Positions 31,504-40,074 are shown, counted from the first letter of the stretch. The stretch is 55,952 nucleotides of DNA from Pseudomonadota bacterium (GCA_021325365.1 JAJPHF010000036.1:1-55952), one strand, 5' to 3'. Notes: generated from the letters alone by a model not told the origin. A program made the numbers and translations.

Positions 31504-32505
31504 ATGCAGACCCTGCCGCTCCCGACCTATCTCCAGCTCGAGCCCGTGGGCCAGTGCAACCTGCGCTGCCAGATGTGCCCAATCCAGTTCCGGCGCGACG
31601 GCCCGCCACACGGGCCGCTGGCCTTCATGCCGTTCGACGACTTCACGCGCATCGTGGACCAGTTCGGTGCCCTCGCTCACTTGCACCTGCAAGGGCTGGG
31701 CGAGCCGATGATGCACCCGCGCTTCTTCGACATGATCGACTACGCCGCGGGCAAGGGCATCCGCGTGACCACCAACTCGAACCTGACACTGCTGAACCGC
31801 CAGCGGGCCGCCCGCTGCGCCGCCAGCGCCCTCGACACGCTGTTCATCTCCATCGACGGCGCGACGCCCGAGACCTACGAGCGGATCCGTGTGCGGTCGC
31901 GTTTCGAGCGGGTGGTGCAGAACCTGGAAGGATTGCTCGTGGCACGGGGCGAGCGCGCCACGCCGCACCTGCGCCTCGTCACGGTCGTGATGCGCCAGAA
32001 CCTGCACGAGCTGCCCGCTCTAGTGCGCCTGGCCGCCGCCTGGTCGATGGAGGGCATCTCGGTGCAGCACCTCTGCCACGACTTCGGTGAAGCCAGCTTG
32101 CCCGCCCACTACCGCCCGATGCGCGAGTTTGTGGACGCACAGACGCTGCTCGCCGACGACCCCGCGCGCGTGGCTTACTACTTCGACGCGGCGCGAGCCA
32201 CGGCCGCCGAGGTGGGGCTGGAGCTGCGCCTGCCGCGCACCGCGCCGCGCCAGCACGCGCCCGGCACGCCGGGGCGGCAGCGCTGCGACTGGCCCTGGAC
32301 CGGCGCCTATCTCAGCTACGAGGGCCTCGCCATGCCGTGCTGCATGGTCGCCACGCCCGACCGCGTCCATTTCGGCAACATGGTCGAGCAGGGCGCCGCG
32401 GCCGTCTGGAACGGCGCGGACTACCAGGCCTTCCGCGCTCGCCTCGACTCCGACGAGCCCCCCGACGTCTGCCGCTCCTGCGCCCTCTACCACGGCACCT
32501 TCTAG
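31504..32505 (+). CDS. Radical SAM protein with SPASM-type C-terminal cysteines
   Basis: A 333-residue enzyme. PVGQCNLRCQMCPIQFRRDG carries the CxxxCxxC cluster site (Cys18, Cys22, Cys25), GLGEPMMHPRFFDMI is the GGE-like SAM motif, and FISIDGATPETYERIR is also typical. C-terminal Cys residues (RCDWPWTGAYLSYEG, MPCCMVATP, DVCRSCALYHG) fit a SPASM or twitch auxiliary Fe-S cluster. GGGAGG precedes the ATG, 23 bp after the GT2 gene, so it is likely the last gene of the glycan operon and might oxidise or epimerise a sugar. No peptide precursor gene is visible, so RiPP maturation is less likely. Its stop overlaps that of the convergent topoisomerase gene. Confidence 0.87.
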   Translation: MQTLPLPTYLQLEPVGQCNLRCQMCPIQFRRDGPPHGPLAFMPFDDFTRIVDQFGALAHLHLQGLGEPMMHPRFFDMIDYAAGKGIRVTTNSNLTLLNRQRAARCAASALDTLFISIDGATPETYERIRVRSRFERVVQNLEGLLVARGERATPHLRLVTVVMRQNLHELPALVRLAAAWSMEGISVQHLCHDFGEASLPAHYRPMREFVDAQTLLADDPARVAYYFDAARATAAEVGLELRLPRTAPRQHAPGTPGRQRCDWPWTGAYLSYEGLAMPCCMVATPDRVHFGNMVEQGAAAVWNGADYQAFRARLDSDEPPDVCRSCALYHGTF

Positions 32506-33629
32506 CCCGAGGACTGGGCACCGCTTTGCGCCAGGCGGTGCTGCAGGAACACGAGCACGGCGGCCTCCTCGGGCGGCAGCTTGCCCAGCCTCTCGGTTAG
32601 CTCGCCCTCCACCCGGTCCTTCAGGTTCTCGGCCAGGGAGCCGTCGAGATACGCCTCCAGCACGGCCGGATGGACGTAGCAGCGGCGGCACACGGCGGGC
32701 GTGTTGCCGAGGCGTTCCGCCACCCGCTCGATGGCCCGCACGACGTTCTTCTTGGCCTGTGTCTCCGAGTCGAAGGCCTCGAACTCCTGCAGCGCCCACG
32801 CGGCGAGGACGGTGCCCGCCCAGGTGCGGAAGTCTTTGGCCGTGAAGTCCTGCCCCGTGATCTCGCGCAGGTACTCGTTCACGTCGCCCGAGCCCACGTC
32901 GCGCCGCTCGCCGTTGTCGTCAATGTATTGGAACAGCTCCTGGCCGGGGATGTCGCGGCAGCGCTGCACGATGCGCGCCAGGCGCTGGTCCCGTAGCTCC
33001 AGCGTGTGCTGCTTCCCGGACTTGCCCCGGAAGTGGAAGCGCATCTTGCCGCCCTCGACGTCCACGTGTCGGTCGCGCATCGTGGTGAGCCCGAACGAGT
33101 GGTTGTTGCGCGCGTACTCGTCGTTCCCGACGCGGATAAGCGTCGTCTCTAGCAGCCGCACGACCGCCGCGAGCACCTTTTCGCGTGGCAGCCCTGGCAG
33201 CTGAAGGTGGCGCTCCGTCTGCTCGTGGATCAGCGGGAGGGCCTGGCCGAAGGCGATCGTCCGCTCGTACTTCGTCTCGTCGCGCACGGCCTGCCAGCGC
33301 GGATGGTAGCGGTACTGCTTGCGCCCCTTCGCGTCGCGGGCGGTGGCCTGGACGTGGCCGTTCGGATCGGGGCAGATCCACACGTCCGTCCAGGCGGGCG
33401 GGATGGCGAGCGTCTTGATCCGCTGGAGCACCGCCGGATCATGGACCGGCTGCCCGTCGGGGCCGACGTAGCGGAAGTGGCGCCCGGCCCGCTTGCGCCG
33501 AATGCCCGGCCGCGCGTCGCTGACGTAGCGCAGCCCTGCCGCCTGCGCCGACTCGACCGGCGTCGCGCTCGTGGCGCTCGGCGCGCCCTCGTTTCTCGCC
33601 TGCTGCTCGGCCCCCACCGCCACCGCCAT
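32502..33629 (-). CDS. DNA topoisomerase IB (poxvirus/bacterial type)
   Basis: A 375-residue enzyme that relaxes supercoils by cutting one strand through a 3'-phosphotyrosine. The N-terminal domain has RKRAGRHFRYVGPDGQPV, IKTLAIPPAWTDVWICPDPN-GH and GRKQYRYHPRW. The catalytic domain shows RVGNDEYARNNHSFGLTTMR, FRGKSGKQH, AKDFRTWAGTVLAAWAL and GNTPAVCRRCYVHPAVLEAY, in which Tyr318 is the nucleophile. The ATG at 33629 is chosen because GGGAGG lies upstream; the frame is open further. Stop codons of this and the convergent radical SAM gene share one CTAG. Confidence 0.95.
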   Translation of the reverse strand: MAVAVGAEQQARNEGAPSATSATPVESAQAAGLRYVSDARPGIRRKRAGRHFRYVGPDGQPVHDPAVLQRIKTLAIPPAWTDVWICPDPNGHVQATARDAKGRKQYRYHPRWQAVRDETKYERTIAFGQALPLIHEQTERHLQLPGLPREKVLAAVVRLLETTLIRVGNDEYARNNHSFGLTTMRDRHVDVEGGKMRFHFRGKSGKQHTLELRDQRLARIVQRCRDIPGQELFQYIDDNGERRDVGSGDVNEYLREITGQDFTAKDFRTWAGTVLAAWALQEFEAFDSETQAKKNVVRAIERVAERLGNTPAVCRRCYVHPAVLEAYLDGSLAENLKDRVEGELTERLGKLPPEEAAVLVFLQHRLAQSGAQSSG

Positions 33630-33761
33630 CCTGCCCTCCCACGATCGCGTTCTCGGCCCCCCGCCGCCGACATAAGACGCACGCGCCATGCCACGGCGGC
33701 ACGGCACTTGCGTCACCTCGGCCACCTCGCCAACCGACTAGCGGCAAGGGACAAGGGGCCT

Positions 33762-34934
33762 ATGAGAGCGCTAGCCTACTACGGCAAGAACGACGTGCGT
33801 GTAGTGGACAAACCGGAGCCGGCGATCCTGCACCCTGAGGACGCGATCGTGCGGGTGAGCACGGCCGCCATCTGCGGCTCGGACCTGCACCTGTACCACG
33901 GCCTAGTGCCCGACACGCGCGTCGGCTACACCTTCGGTCACGAGTGCGTCGGCACTGTCGAGCAGGTCGGGGATCAGGTCACGGCAGTCGCGGCCGGCGA
34001 CCGCGTGGTGGTGCCGTTCAACATCACCTGCGGCCGCTGCTTCTACTGCACCCGGCAGATGTGGTCCCAGTGCGAGAACGCCAACCCGTACAGCGACCTC
34101 GGCGGCATCTACGGTTACTCGCACACCACTGGTGGCTACGAGGGCGCGCAGGCCGAGTACGTGCGCGTGCCGTACGCGAACACGGGGCCGAAGCGGCTGC
34201 CGGATGACGTGTCGGACCCGCAAGCCGTCATGCTGGCGGACATCTTCCCCACCGGCTACTTTGGCGCCGAGATGGCGGGCATCCGGCCCGGCGACACGGT
34301 GGCCGTGTTCGGCTGTGGGCCGGTCGGCCTCTTCGCCATGAAGTCAGCGCGCGACGTCTTCCACGCGGGCCGCGTGATCGCGGTCGACCACGTGCCCTAC
34401 CGCCTGCAGTTCGCCGTCGACCAGTGCGGCGCGGAGCCGATCAACTTCGACGACGTGCCCGACGTGATCGCGCTGCTCAAGGACATGACCGACGGGCGCG
34501 GCCCCGATGCCTGCATCGACGCGGTGGGCCTGGAGGCCGACGGCTCACGGCTGCAGAGCGTGCAGGGCGCCATGTTTCTGGAGGCCGGCTGCATCACGGC
34601 ACTGTCCTGGGCCATCAACGCCGTGCGCAACGGCGGCACCGTGTCGATCCTCGGCGTGTACGGCCCGCCGTTCAACCACTTCTTCCCCATCGGCTGGGCC
34701 ATGAACCGCAACCTGACCCTGCGCATGGGCCAGTGCAACGTGCTCACCTACCTCGACGACCTGCTGGCGAAGACGCGCAGCCACGCGATCGACCCGTCCT
34801 TCGTGGTGACGCACGAGCTGCCGCTGGAAGAGGCGCCCTACGGCTACGAGATCTTCGAGCGCAAGCTAGATAGCGCGATCAAAGTGCTGCTCAAGCCGCA
34901 GTCTGGCTCGAACGGCCACAACGGAGCGCACTGA
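33762..34934 (+). CDS. Zinc-dependent alcohol/formaldehyde dehydrogenase-like protein
   Basis: A 390-residue medium-chain dehydrogenase. AAICGSDLHLYHG and GHECVGTVEQVG hold catalytic-zinc ligands, and GRCFYCTRQMWSQCENANP has the structural-zinc Cys set. The NAD-binding site is VFGCGPVGLFAMKSAR followed by VIAVDHVPYRLQFA, where the Asp favours NAD+. The length and long insert before the last strands (GLEADGSRLQSVQG) resemble glutathione-independent formaldehyde dehydrogenases. AAGGGG precedes the ATG. The stop overlaps the start of the small membrane-protein gene (TGATG). Confidence 0.9.
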   Translation: MRALAYYGKNDVRVVDKPEPAILHPEDAIVRVSTAAICGSDLHLYHGLVPDTRVGYTFGHECVGTVEQVGDQVTAVAAGDRVVVPFNITCGRCFYCTRQMWSQCENANPYSDLGGIYGYSHTTGGYEGAQAEYVRVPYANTGPKRLPDDVSDPQAVMLADIFPTGYFGAEMAGIRPGDTVAVFGCGPVGLFAMKSARDVFHAGRVIAVDHVPYRLQFAVDQCGAEPINFDDVPDVIALLKDMTDGRGPDACIDAVGLEADGSRLQSVQGAMFLEAGCITALSWAINAVRNGGTVSILGVYGPPFNHFFPIGWAMNRNLTLRMGQCNVLTYLDDLLAKTRSHAIDPSFVVTHELPLEEAPYGYEIFERKLDSAIKVLLKPQSGSNGHNGAH

Positions 34935-35308
34935 TGCAGACGACGGAGCGCATCGTTCCGCAGGCGCCGCCGCCCAGCGGCGAACTGCCGCTTCCCGTCC
35001 AGGTGGACCCCGCCGCCGCCACGCCGGTCTACGGCACGGCCGAGCCGGCGAGCGGCCTGCCGGCCCAGATCCGGCGCCAGGCCTACAGCCTGCCGCAGCA
35101 CGACCCGAACCACTGGCTGCTGCTGCTGCTGGCCGACCGCGTGGAGTCGGGCGGCAACCTGATGCGCGAGGCCGCCTCGCTGGGCCAGCAGGGGTTGGTG
35201 CTACGCCACTTCGGCCGCCAAATCCGCTCCTATCCGGGCACTACCGCGGCCTTCGGCGCGCTCGCGCTGGGCGGGCTGATCCTGGCCGCCCTGGCGCGCA
35301 AGAAATAG
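34934..35308 (+). CDS. Small protein with C-terminal transmembrane helix, coupled to the dehydrogenase
   Basis: A 124-residue protein of unknown family. The first 45 residues are Pro-rich and disordered; a middle helical part contains HDPNHWLLLLLADRVESGGN; the C-terminus has one hydrophobic helix (TTAAFGALALGGLILAALAR) ending with Lys-Lys. Its ATG overlaps the dehydrogenase stop (TGATG), which implies translational coupling. It may tether or regulate the dehydrogenase at the membrane, but nothing in the sequence proves that. Confidence 0.65.
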   Translation: MQTTERIVPQAPPPSGELPLPVQVDPAAATPVYGTAEPASGLPAQIRRQAYSLPQHDPNHWLLLLLADRVESGGNLMREAASLGQQGLVLRHFGRQIRSYPGTTAAFGALALGGLILAALARKK

Positions 35309-35328
35309 GCTCGGTAGACGCAAGGAAG

Positions 35329-35409
35329 GGGGGAGCCACCCGCCTCGTCCTTCTCCTCTGGCTCACTGCAAGACGAGGAGCCGGCAGGCAAGTCGGCCGG
35401 TGCTCCCCC
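35329..35409 (+). promoter_or_regulatory. Structured leader with two competing hairpins
   Basis: GGGGGAGCCACC (35329-35340) can pair with GGTGCTCCCCC (35399-35409), enclosing a 7-bp stem CCTCGTC/GACGAGG (35343-35349, 35372-35378). Alternatively GGAGCCGGC (35377-35385) can pair with GCCGGTGCTCC (35396-35406), which would break both. Mutually exclusive stems upstream of the Mo-hydroxylase gene look like an attenuator or riboswitch-type leader. I cannot match it to a known riboswitch class. Confidence 0.4.
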
Positions 35410-35520
35410 TCCCCGCATCAAGAGGCCGGGAGTAGGTCCTCCTCCCTTGCTCCGCGGCCGGGGCCGGGCTATCCTGCCGAAGCATGGGGCGAGCGAGCGC
35501 TCGGTGGTGGGGAGGAGGGC

Positions 35521-37776
35521 ATGGTGACGACCCAAGCGTATCAGGTGGTGGGGCGGGCCGTGCCGCGACTCGACGGCGCGGCGAAGGTAACGGGCGCGGC
35601 CCAGTACGCCGCCGACGTGCTGCGGCCCAACGCGCTCTGGGCCAAGGCCGTGCGCAGCCTGCATCCCCACGCGCGTATTGTACGGCTGGACGCGGCTCCT
35701 GCGATGGCCGTGCCGGGCGTGCGGGCCGTGCTCACGGCCGCCGACGCGCCGGCCGTGCTCATCGGCCGCGCCATGCGCGACATGCCGCTCCTGCCCCACG
35801 ACGAGGTACGCTTCACCGGCGAGATCGTCGCCGTCGTGGCGGCCGACGACGCGGACGCGGCCGAGGAGGGCGCGGCGCGCGTGCGGGTGGAGTACGAGCC
35901 GCTGCCGGCCGTCTTCGACCCGTTGGAAGCCATGCAGCCGGACGCCCCGCTGGTCCACACGGCCGAGGCGATTCGTGCGGCGGCGCACGCCGAGCAGCGC
36001 GTGCCCGACCTCCCGAACGTGCTCTCGCTGGAGGTCTGGACGAAGGGCGACGTAGAGCAAGGGTTTGCCGCGGCCGACCACGTCTTCGAGCACACCTTTC
36101 GCACGCAGCTGCAGCACCACGGCTACGTCGAGCCGCACGCCTGCCTGGCCGAGGTCGACGCGGCCGGCGTGGTACACGTCTGGGCCTCGAACAAAGTGCC
36201 GCGTCTACTGGAGGGCTACGTAGCGCACGCGCTGGGCCTGCCGCGCGAGCGCGTCGTCGTCCACCCTATCGCCGTGGGCGGCGATTTCGGCGGCAAGGGC
36301 TCGTACATGGCGGCGCCGCACTGCGCGCTGCTGGCGCTGCGGACCGGGCGGCCGGTGCGGATGGTGATGACCTACGCCGAGGAGCTACAGGCGGCCAACC
36401 CGCGCCATCCGGCGGTTGTGACGCTGCGGACGGGCGTGATGGCCGACGGCACGCTGGTCGCCCGGGCGGCGCGCGTCGTCTACAACAGCGGCGCTTACGG
36501 CGCCTTGAAGCCGATCCCCTTCTGCAACCTCCCGGGCGCGATGGAGGCGGCGGGCGAGTACCGCCTCCCCCACGTCCGCATCGAGAGCTACCAGGTGTAC
36601 ACGCACCAGGTGCCGTGCGGGCACATGCGGGCCCCCGGCGAGCCGCAGGTCGTGTTCGCCGCCGAGTCGCAGCTCGACGTCATCGCCCGCGCGCTCGGCA
36701 TGGACCCGTACGCCCTACGCCTCCGCAACGCGCTGCGCGAGGGCGACCTGTCGCCGCTCGGCGAGCCGTTCCACCACGTCCACGCCGTCGAGACGCTGGA
36801 GCGCGCCGCGGCCGCCGCCGACTGGGATGCGCCCCGCCGCGGGCCGAACCGTGGCCGCGGCATGGCGCTCGCGGTGAAGCATGCCAATCCGGGCGCCTAC
36901 GACGCCGAGGTGCGCTGCACCTCCGAAGGCCACGTCGAGGTGGTATGCGCGCTCGTAGACACCGGCACCGGGCTGCACACGGTGCTCCAGCAGATCGTGG
37001 CCGAGGAGCTACGCCTGCCGCCGGCGCAGGTGCGGATCACGCTGGTCGAGCCGGCGCGGGCGCCGGCCGACTCGGGTGTGAGCGCGAGCCGCGTGACGGA
37101 GCTGATGGGCACGGCGGTGCAGGCGGCGGCAGCGGCGCTGCGCGAGCGGCTCGTGGCCGCGGCGGCGCCGCTGCTCGACTGCGCGCCGGCTACGGTGCAG
37201 CTCGCGGACGGCGCGTGCCGGGGCGGTGGGCGGGCCGCGACGCTGGCGGCGGTGGCGCGGGCGGCGGGCGCGGAGGCGTTGGTGGGGCGCGGCCACGCCG
37301 AGGCGCGGGCGGTGGGCCACGTGCCGAGCTTCCACGTGCAGGTGGCCGAGGTCGAGGTCGATCCGGAGACGGGCGCGGTGCGCGTCGAGCGCATCGTGGG
37401 CGCCCACGACGTGGGCACGGTCATCCATCCGCTCGGCCACCAGGGCCAGATCGACGGGGGCACGGTGCAGGCGCTCGGCTACGCGCTGCTGGAGGAGGTC
37501 GCCCTCGACGAGGGCCGCGTCCAGACGGCACATCTCGGCGAGTACAAGCTGCCGACGATGGGCGACGTGCCGCCGCTCACGACAGAGCTGCTACAAGACC
37601 CGAGCGGCCCCGGCCCCTACCAGGGCAAGGGCATCGGCGAGGGGCCGAACTGCCCGCTGGCGGCGGCCATCGCCAACGCGGTCGAGGACGCGGTGGGCGT
37701 GCGCATCTACGACCTGCCGATCACGGCCGAGAAGGTCCGGCGCGCGTTGCGCGAGCGAGCCGCGCCCGCTCCCTGA
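35521..37776 (+). CDS. Xanthine dehydrogenase-family molybdopterin-binding subunit
   Basis: A 751-residue large subunit of the molybdenum hydroxylase family (xanthine, aldehyde or CO dehydrogenase type). GRAVPRLDGAAKVTGAAQYA, FTGEIVAVVAADD, YVEPHACLAEVD, VGGDFGGKGSYMAAPHCALL, MRAPGEPQVVFAAE and GKGIGEGPNCPLAAAIANA are the expected cofactor loops; Glu in GIGEG is the catalytic base. The active-site loop has no CSFR motif, so it is not an aerobic CO dehydrogenase. The usual FAD and 2Fe-2S subunits are not beside it, so it is an orphan large subunit. GGAGGAGGGC precedes the ATG. A structured leader lies upstream. Confidence 0.9.
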   Translation: MVTTQAYQVVGRAVPRLDGAAKVTGAAQYAADVLRPNALWAKAVRSLHPHARIVRLDAAPAMAVPGVRAVLTAADAPAVLIGRAMRDMPLLPHDEVRFTGEIVAVVAADDADAAEEGAARVRVEYEPLPAVFDPLEAMQPDAPLVHTAEAIRAAAHAEQRVPDLPNVLSLEVWTKGDVEQGFAAADHVFEHTFRTQLQHHGYVEPHACLAEVDAAGVVHVWASNKVPRLLEGYVAHALGLPRERVVVHPIAVGGDFGGKGSYMAAPHCALLALRTGRPVRMVMTYAEELQAANPRHPAVVTLRTGVMADGTLVARAARVVYNSGAYGALKPIPFCNLPGAMEAAGEYRLPHVRIESYQVYTHQVPCGHMRAPGEPQVVFAAESQLDVIARALGMDPYALRLRNALREGDLSPLGEPFHHVHAVETLERAAAAADWDAPRRGPNRGRGMALAVKHANPGAYDAEVRCTSEGHVEVVCALVDTGTGLHTVLQQIVAEELRLPPAQVRITLVEPARAPADSGVSASRVTELMGTAVQAAAAALRERLVAAAAPLLDCAPATVQLADGACRGGGRAATLAAVARAAGAEALVGRGHAEARAVGHVPSFHVQVAEVEVDPETGAVRVERIVGAHDVGTVIHPLGHQGQIDGGTVQALGYALLEEVALDEGRVQTAHLGEYKLPTMGDVPPLTTELLQDPSGPGPYQGKGIGEGPNCPLAAAIANAVEDAVGVRIYDLPITAEKVRRALRERAAPAP

Positions 37777-37817
37777 TGCGTGCCGACGTATTCTCGCGCA
37801 GCGACCGGCCCGGTTGT

Positions 37818-37830
37818 TAGAATCGGCCGA
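37818..37830 (+). promoter_or_regulatory. -10 box placed for a leaderless transcript
   Basis: TAGAAT (37818-37823) ends 6 nt before the ATG at 37830, so transcription would start at or next to the start codon. There is no ribosome binding site. The -35 box is not clear. Confidence 0.45.
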
Positions 37831-38978
37831 TGCGGGGAATACGGGCGGCGACTAGCGGGATAGGCGCGGGCCTGGTCGCTCTGGCAGGGGCAGCGCAGCG
37901 TTCACGGCGGGCTACTCGCCCGGGAGGGTGGCGCGGCCGAGGCGGACTTCTCGTGTTGCTGGCGCTGCTGCTCCTGGCGCCGGCCGCGCCGGGCGGCGCG
38001 GCGGCGCAGCAGCTCGGCGCTCCGCCCGCCCTCTTCGGCATCGCGGGCCACGCCTGGTGGCTCGATCCTCACTTCGATCAGTTCCTCGCGCTCTACCGCG
38101 ACCTCGGCGTCACGGGCGTGCGCGTGGCCGTTGACTGGAAGCAGTTCGAGGCCCGGGAAGGCCAGTACGATTTCGGCATTTTCGACCGCGTGCTGTCGCG
38201 CCTGAACGCGGCGGGCCTGGAGATCACCGCCGTTTTCGTCACCGTGCCCGCGTGGGCCGCGACCGACCCGGCCGGCTGCCGCGCCGCCGAGCAGGCGTGG
38301 TGCGACCTGCCCGCCGCCCGCGAGCCGCAGCTGCACGCGGCCGCGCGGGCGGCCGTGGCGCGCTACCCGTTCGTGCGTCGCTGGGAGGTGGGCAACGAGC
38401 CGGAGCTGTGGCGCTACCTGGGCCACGACGCGGCCGACTACTTGCGCGTGCTGCGCGCCTTCTACGCCGAGGCGAAGGCCGTCGATCCGAGCGTGCAGGT
38501 GGCCGCCGCCACGGTGACGGGCTGGGATTACGTCCACTGGCTCTACGAGCAGGCGGACGACCGCCCCTGGGACGCGGTGGCGTTTCACCCCTACGGCGGC
38601 GGCGCGGCGGACGCCGATCCGGCGCCCTCGGACCTCGCCACCGACGATCCCGGCACGGGGCTCCGGACGGCCGAGATCGACCGCTTGCACGCGGGGATGG
38701 TGGCGATGGGCGACGGGGCCAAGCCGATCTGGATCACCGAGTACGGCTGGATGCGCGATCCCGTGAGCCAGGCGGTGCGCCTGCGCGCGGCGCTCACCTG
38801 GATGGCCAGCCGCCCCTGGATCACATCCGCGGACCTGCACATGCTGCACGACGCCTACGGCGAGACGTATGGGCTTACCGCCACGATTCCGCCGGGTGGT
38901 CCGAGCGGCCCGCGGACCCAGTTCGTCCCGAAGCAGCCCTACTACGACGCGTTCAAGTACTTCCCGCGGGCGCGGTGA
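37830..38978 (+). CDS. Secreted glycoside-hydrolase-like TIM-barrel protein
   Basis: A 382-residue protein. An Arg-rich N-terminus and hydrophobic helix (GLLVLLALLLLAPAAPGGAA, about 39-58) form a signal peptide or anchor. The rest is a clan GH-A barrel: VTGVRVAVDWKQFEAREGQY, FDRVLSRLNAAGLEI, RRWEVGNEPELWRYLG with Glu190 as acid/base, DAVAFHPYG, and PIWITEYGWM with Glu304 as nucleophile. The layout resembles GH39/GH5-type enzymes, and related proteins are often found near exopolysaccharide genes. The substrate is unknown. The ATG sits at the expected transcription start, so translation may be leaderless. Confidence 0.82.
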   Translation: MRGIRAATSGIGAGLVALAGAAQRSRRATRPGGWRGRGGLLVLLALLLLAPAAPGGAAAQQLGAPPALFGIAGHAWWLDPHFDQFLALYRDLGVTGVRVAVDWKQFEAREGQYDFGIFDRVLSRLNAAGLEITAVFVTVPAWAATDPAGCRAAEQAWCDLPAAREPQLHAAARAAVARYPFVRRWEVGNEPELWRYLGHDAADYLRVLRAFYAEAKAVDPSVQVAAATVTGWDYVHWLYEQADDRPWDAVAFHPYGGGAADADPAPSDLATDDPGTGLRTAEIDRLHAGMVAMGDGAKPIWITEYGWMRDPVSQAVRLRAALTWMASRPWITSADLHMLHDAYGETYGLTATIPPGGPSGPRTQFVPKQPYYDAFKYFPRAR

Positions 38979-38983
38979 CGCGC

Positions 38984-39838
38984 TCAGTTGCGGCTGGCCC
39001 AGAGGTTCCAGACGAGGGCCATCTGGCGGCGGACCGTCTCGGCGTCGGGGGCGTCGGGGGCCAGCTGGGTGTAGCGCTCCAGGTCGGCGTGGGCGGCGCG
39101 CAGGGCGCCGCGCCGGTACTGGATCAGGCCGCGATCGCGCACTTCGCCGGGCTGGTCGGGGGTCAGCAACAAGATGCGCTCGACGGCGGCCAGCGCGCGG
39201 TCGAGGTCCTGGCGCTGCAGGTAGATCTGCTTCAGGTTTGTGAGCATGCGGGTGAGGATCTGGCGCTTGCTCACGGGGGCCAGGTGCTCGTCGCGGAAGA
39301 CGAAGCCGCTGCCGAACTGCTCGTGCAGGCGGGCGACGCAGTCGTCGCGCGTCAGCAGGCGGCCCTGCGCAAACACGTCCACGTACCGCGCGCCGCCCTC
39401 CGGGTAGTAGCCGACCAGGAAGTGCCCCGGCATGCCCACGCCCGCGAGCGGCAGCTCCAGCCGCCAACCGACCTCCAGGTAGACGACGGAGAGCGTGATC
39501 GGGATGCCCGTGTGCCGGTCGATGACCTCGTTCAGGAAGCTATTGCGCGGGTCGTAGTAGTGGTAGGCGTTGCCGGTGAAGCCCTGCTCGGCGAACAGGT
39601 AGCGGTTCAGCGCCAGCAGCCGGCCCAGCGGTGGGGCGGTCTCCAGCGGTAGGTCGGCCACGTCGCGCGCCATGGCGTCGAGGCGGGCAACGTAAGCGTC
39701 GGCGTCGAGGGCCGGATATTCCTCGGCGGCCAGGTAGAGCGCGGCGCGCGCCAGGTCGAGGTCGCCCTCCTCGCCGGCGGCCAGCAGCGCCAGGCGGGCG
39801 CGCGCCTCCTGAGGAGTCACGTACGCCTCTGCAGCCAT
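38984..39838 (-). CDS. SirB1-family transglutaminase-like protein with TPR tail
   Basis: A 284-residue protein. Residues 1-70 are helical; the middle (NSFLNEVIDRHTGIPITLSV, PLAGVGMPGHFLVGYY, YVDVFAQGRLL) is the SirB1 transglutaminase-like fold, with His in GHFLV and an Asp downstream, but the active-site Cys of true transglutaminases is absent. The C-terminal 90 residues (MLTNLKQIYLQRQDLDRALA, AAHADLERYTQLAPDAPDAE) are TPR-like. Start at 39838 is chosen because a TATAAT box lies about 100 bp upstream, inside the longer open frame. Function is unknown. Converges on the glycosidase with 5 bp between stops. Confidence 0.82.
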   Translation of the reverse strand: MAAEAYVTPQEARARLALLAAGEEGDLDLARAALYLAAEEYPALDADAYVARLDAMARDVADLPLETAPPLGRLLALNRYLFAEQGFTGNAYHYYDPRNSFLNEVIDRHTGIPITLSVVYLEVGWRLELPLAGVGMPGHFLVGYYPEGGARYVDVFAQGRLLTRDDCVARLHEQFGSGFVFRDEHLAPVSKRQILTRMLTNLKQIYLQRQDLDRALAAVERILLLTPDQPGEVRDRGLIQYRRGALRAAHADLERYTQLAPDAPDAETVRRQMALVWNLWASRN

Positions 39839-39937
39839 GAGGCACGCGGCGACCGCGCGCGCGAACCCATGGGCCCCGCTACCGTCATGCCTGCTCCCCG
39901 TGAGGCCCGAAGTCCCCGCCTGCGTAGCCTCTGCGGA

Positions 39938-39943
39938 ATTATA
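39938..39943 (-). promoter_or_regulatory. -10 box (TATAAT) of the SirB1-like gene
   Basis: Perfect TATAAT on the minus strand in a GC-rich stretch, giving a leader of about 90 nt before the ATG at 39838. No good -35 box is visible. Confidence 0.5.
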
Positions 39944-40074
39944 GGCGCCGCCCGCAGTTTTCATGCCCACCCGCCGCGCCACGGGGTGGCACGACGGCAT
40001 CACAGGCCGCCCGGCGGCCGGTGCGGGAAGCGTGCGGGTATCATGCTGTAGCGACACGGTGCGGGAGGCGGGCG

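Noticed and set aside
35484..37820. A 778-codon plus-strand frame overlapping the molybdo-hydroxylase gene
   Set aside because: It is Arg/Gly/Ala-rich frame-shadow sequence; the other frame carries all cofactor motifs.
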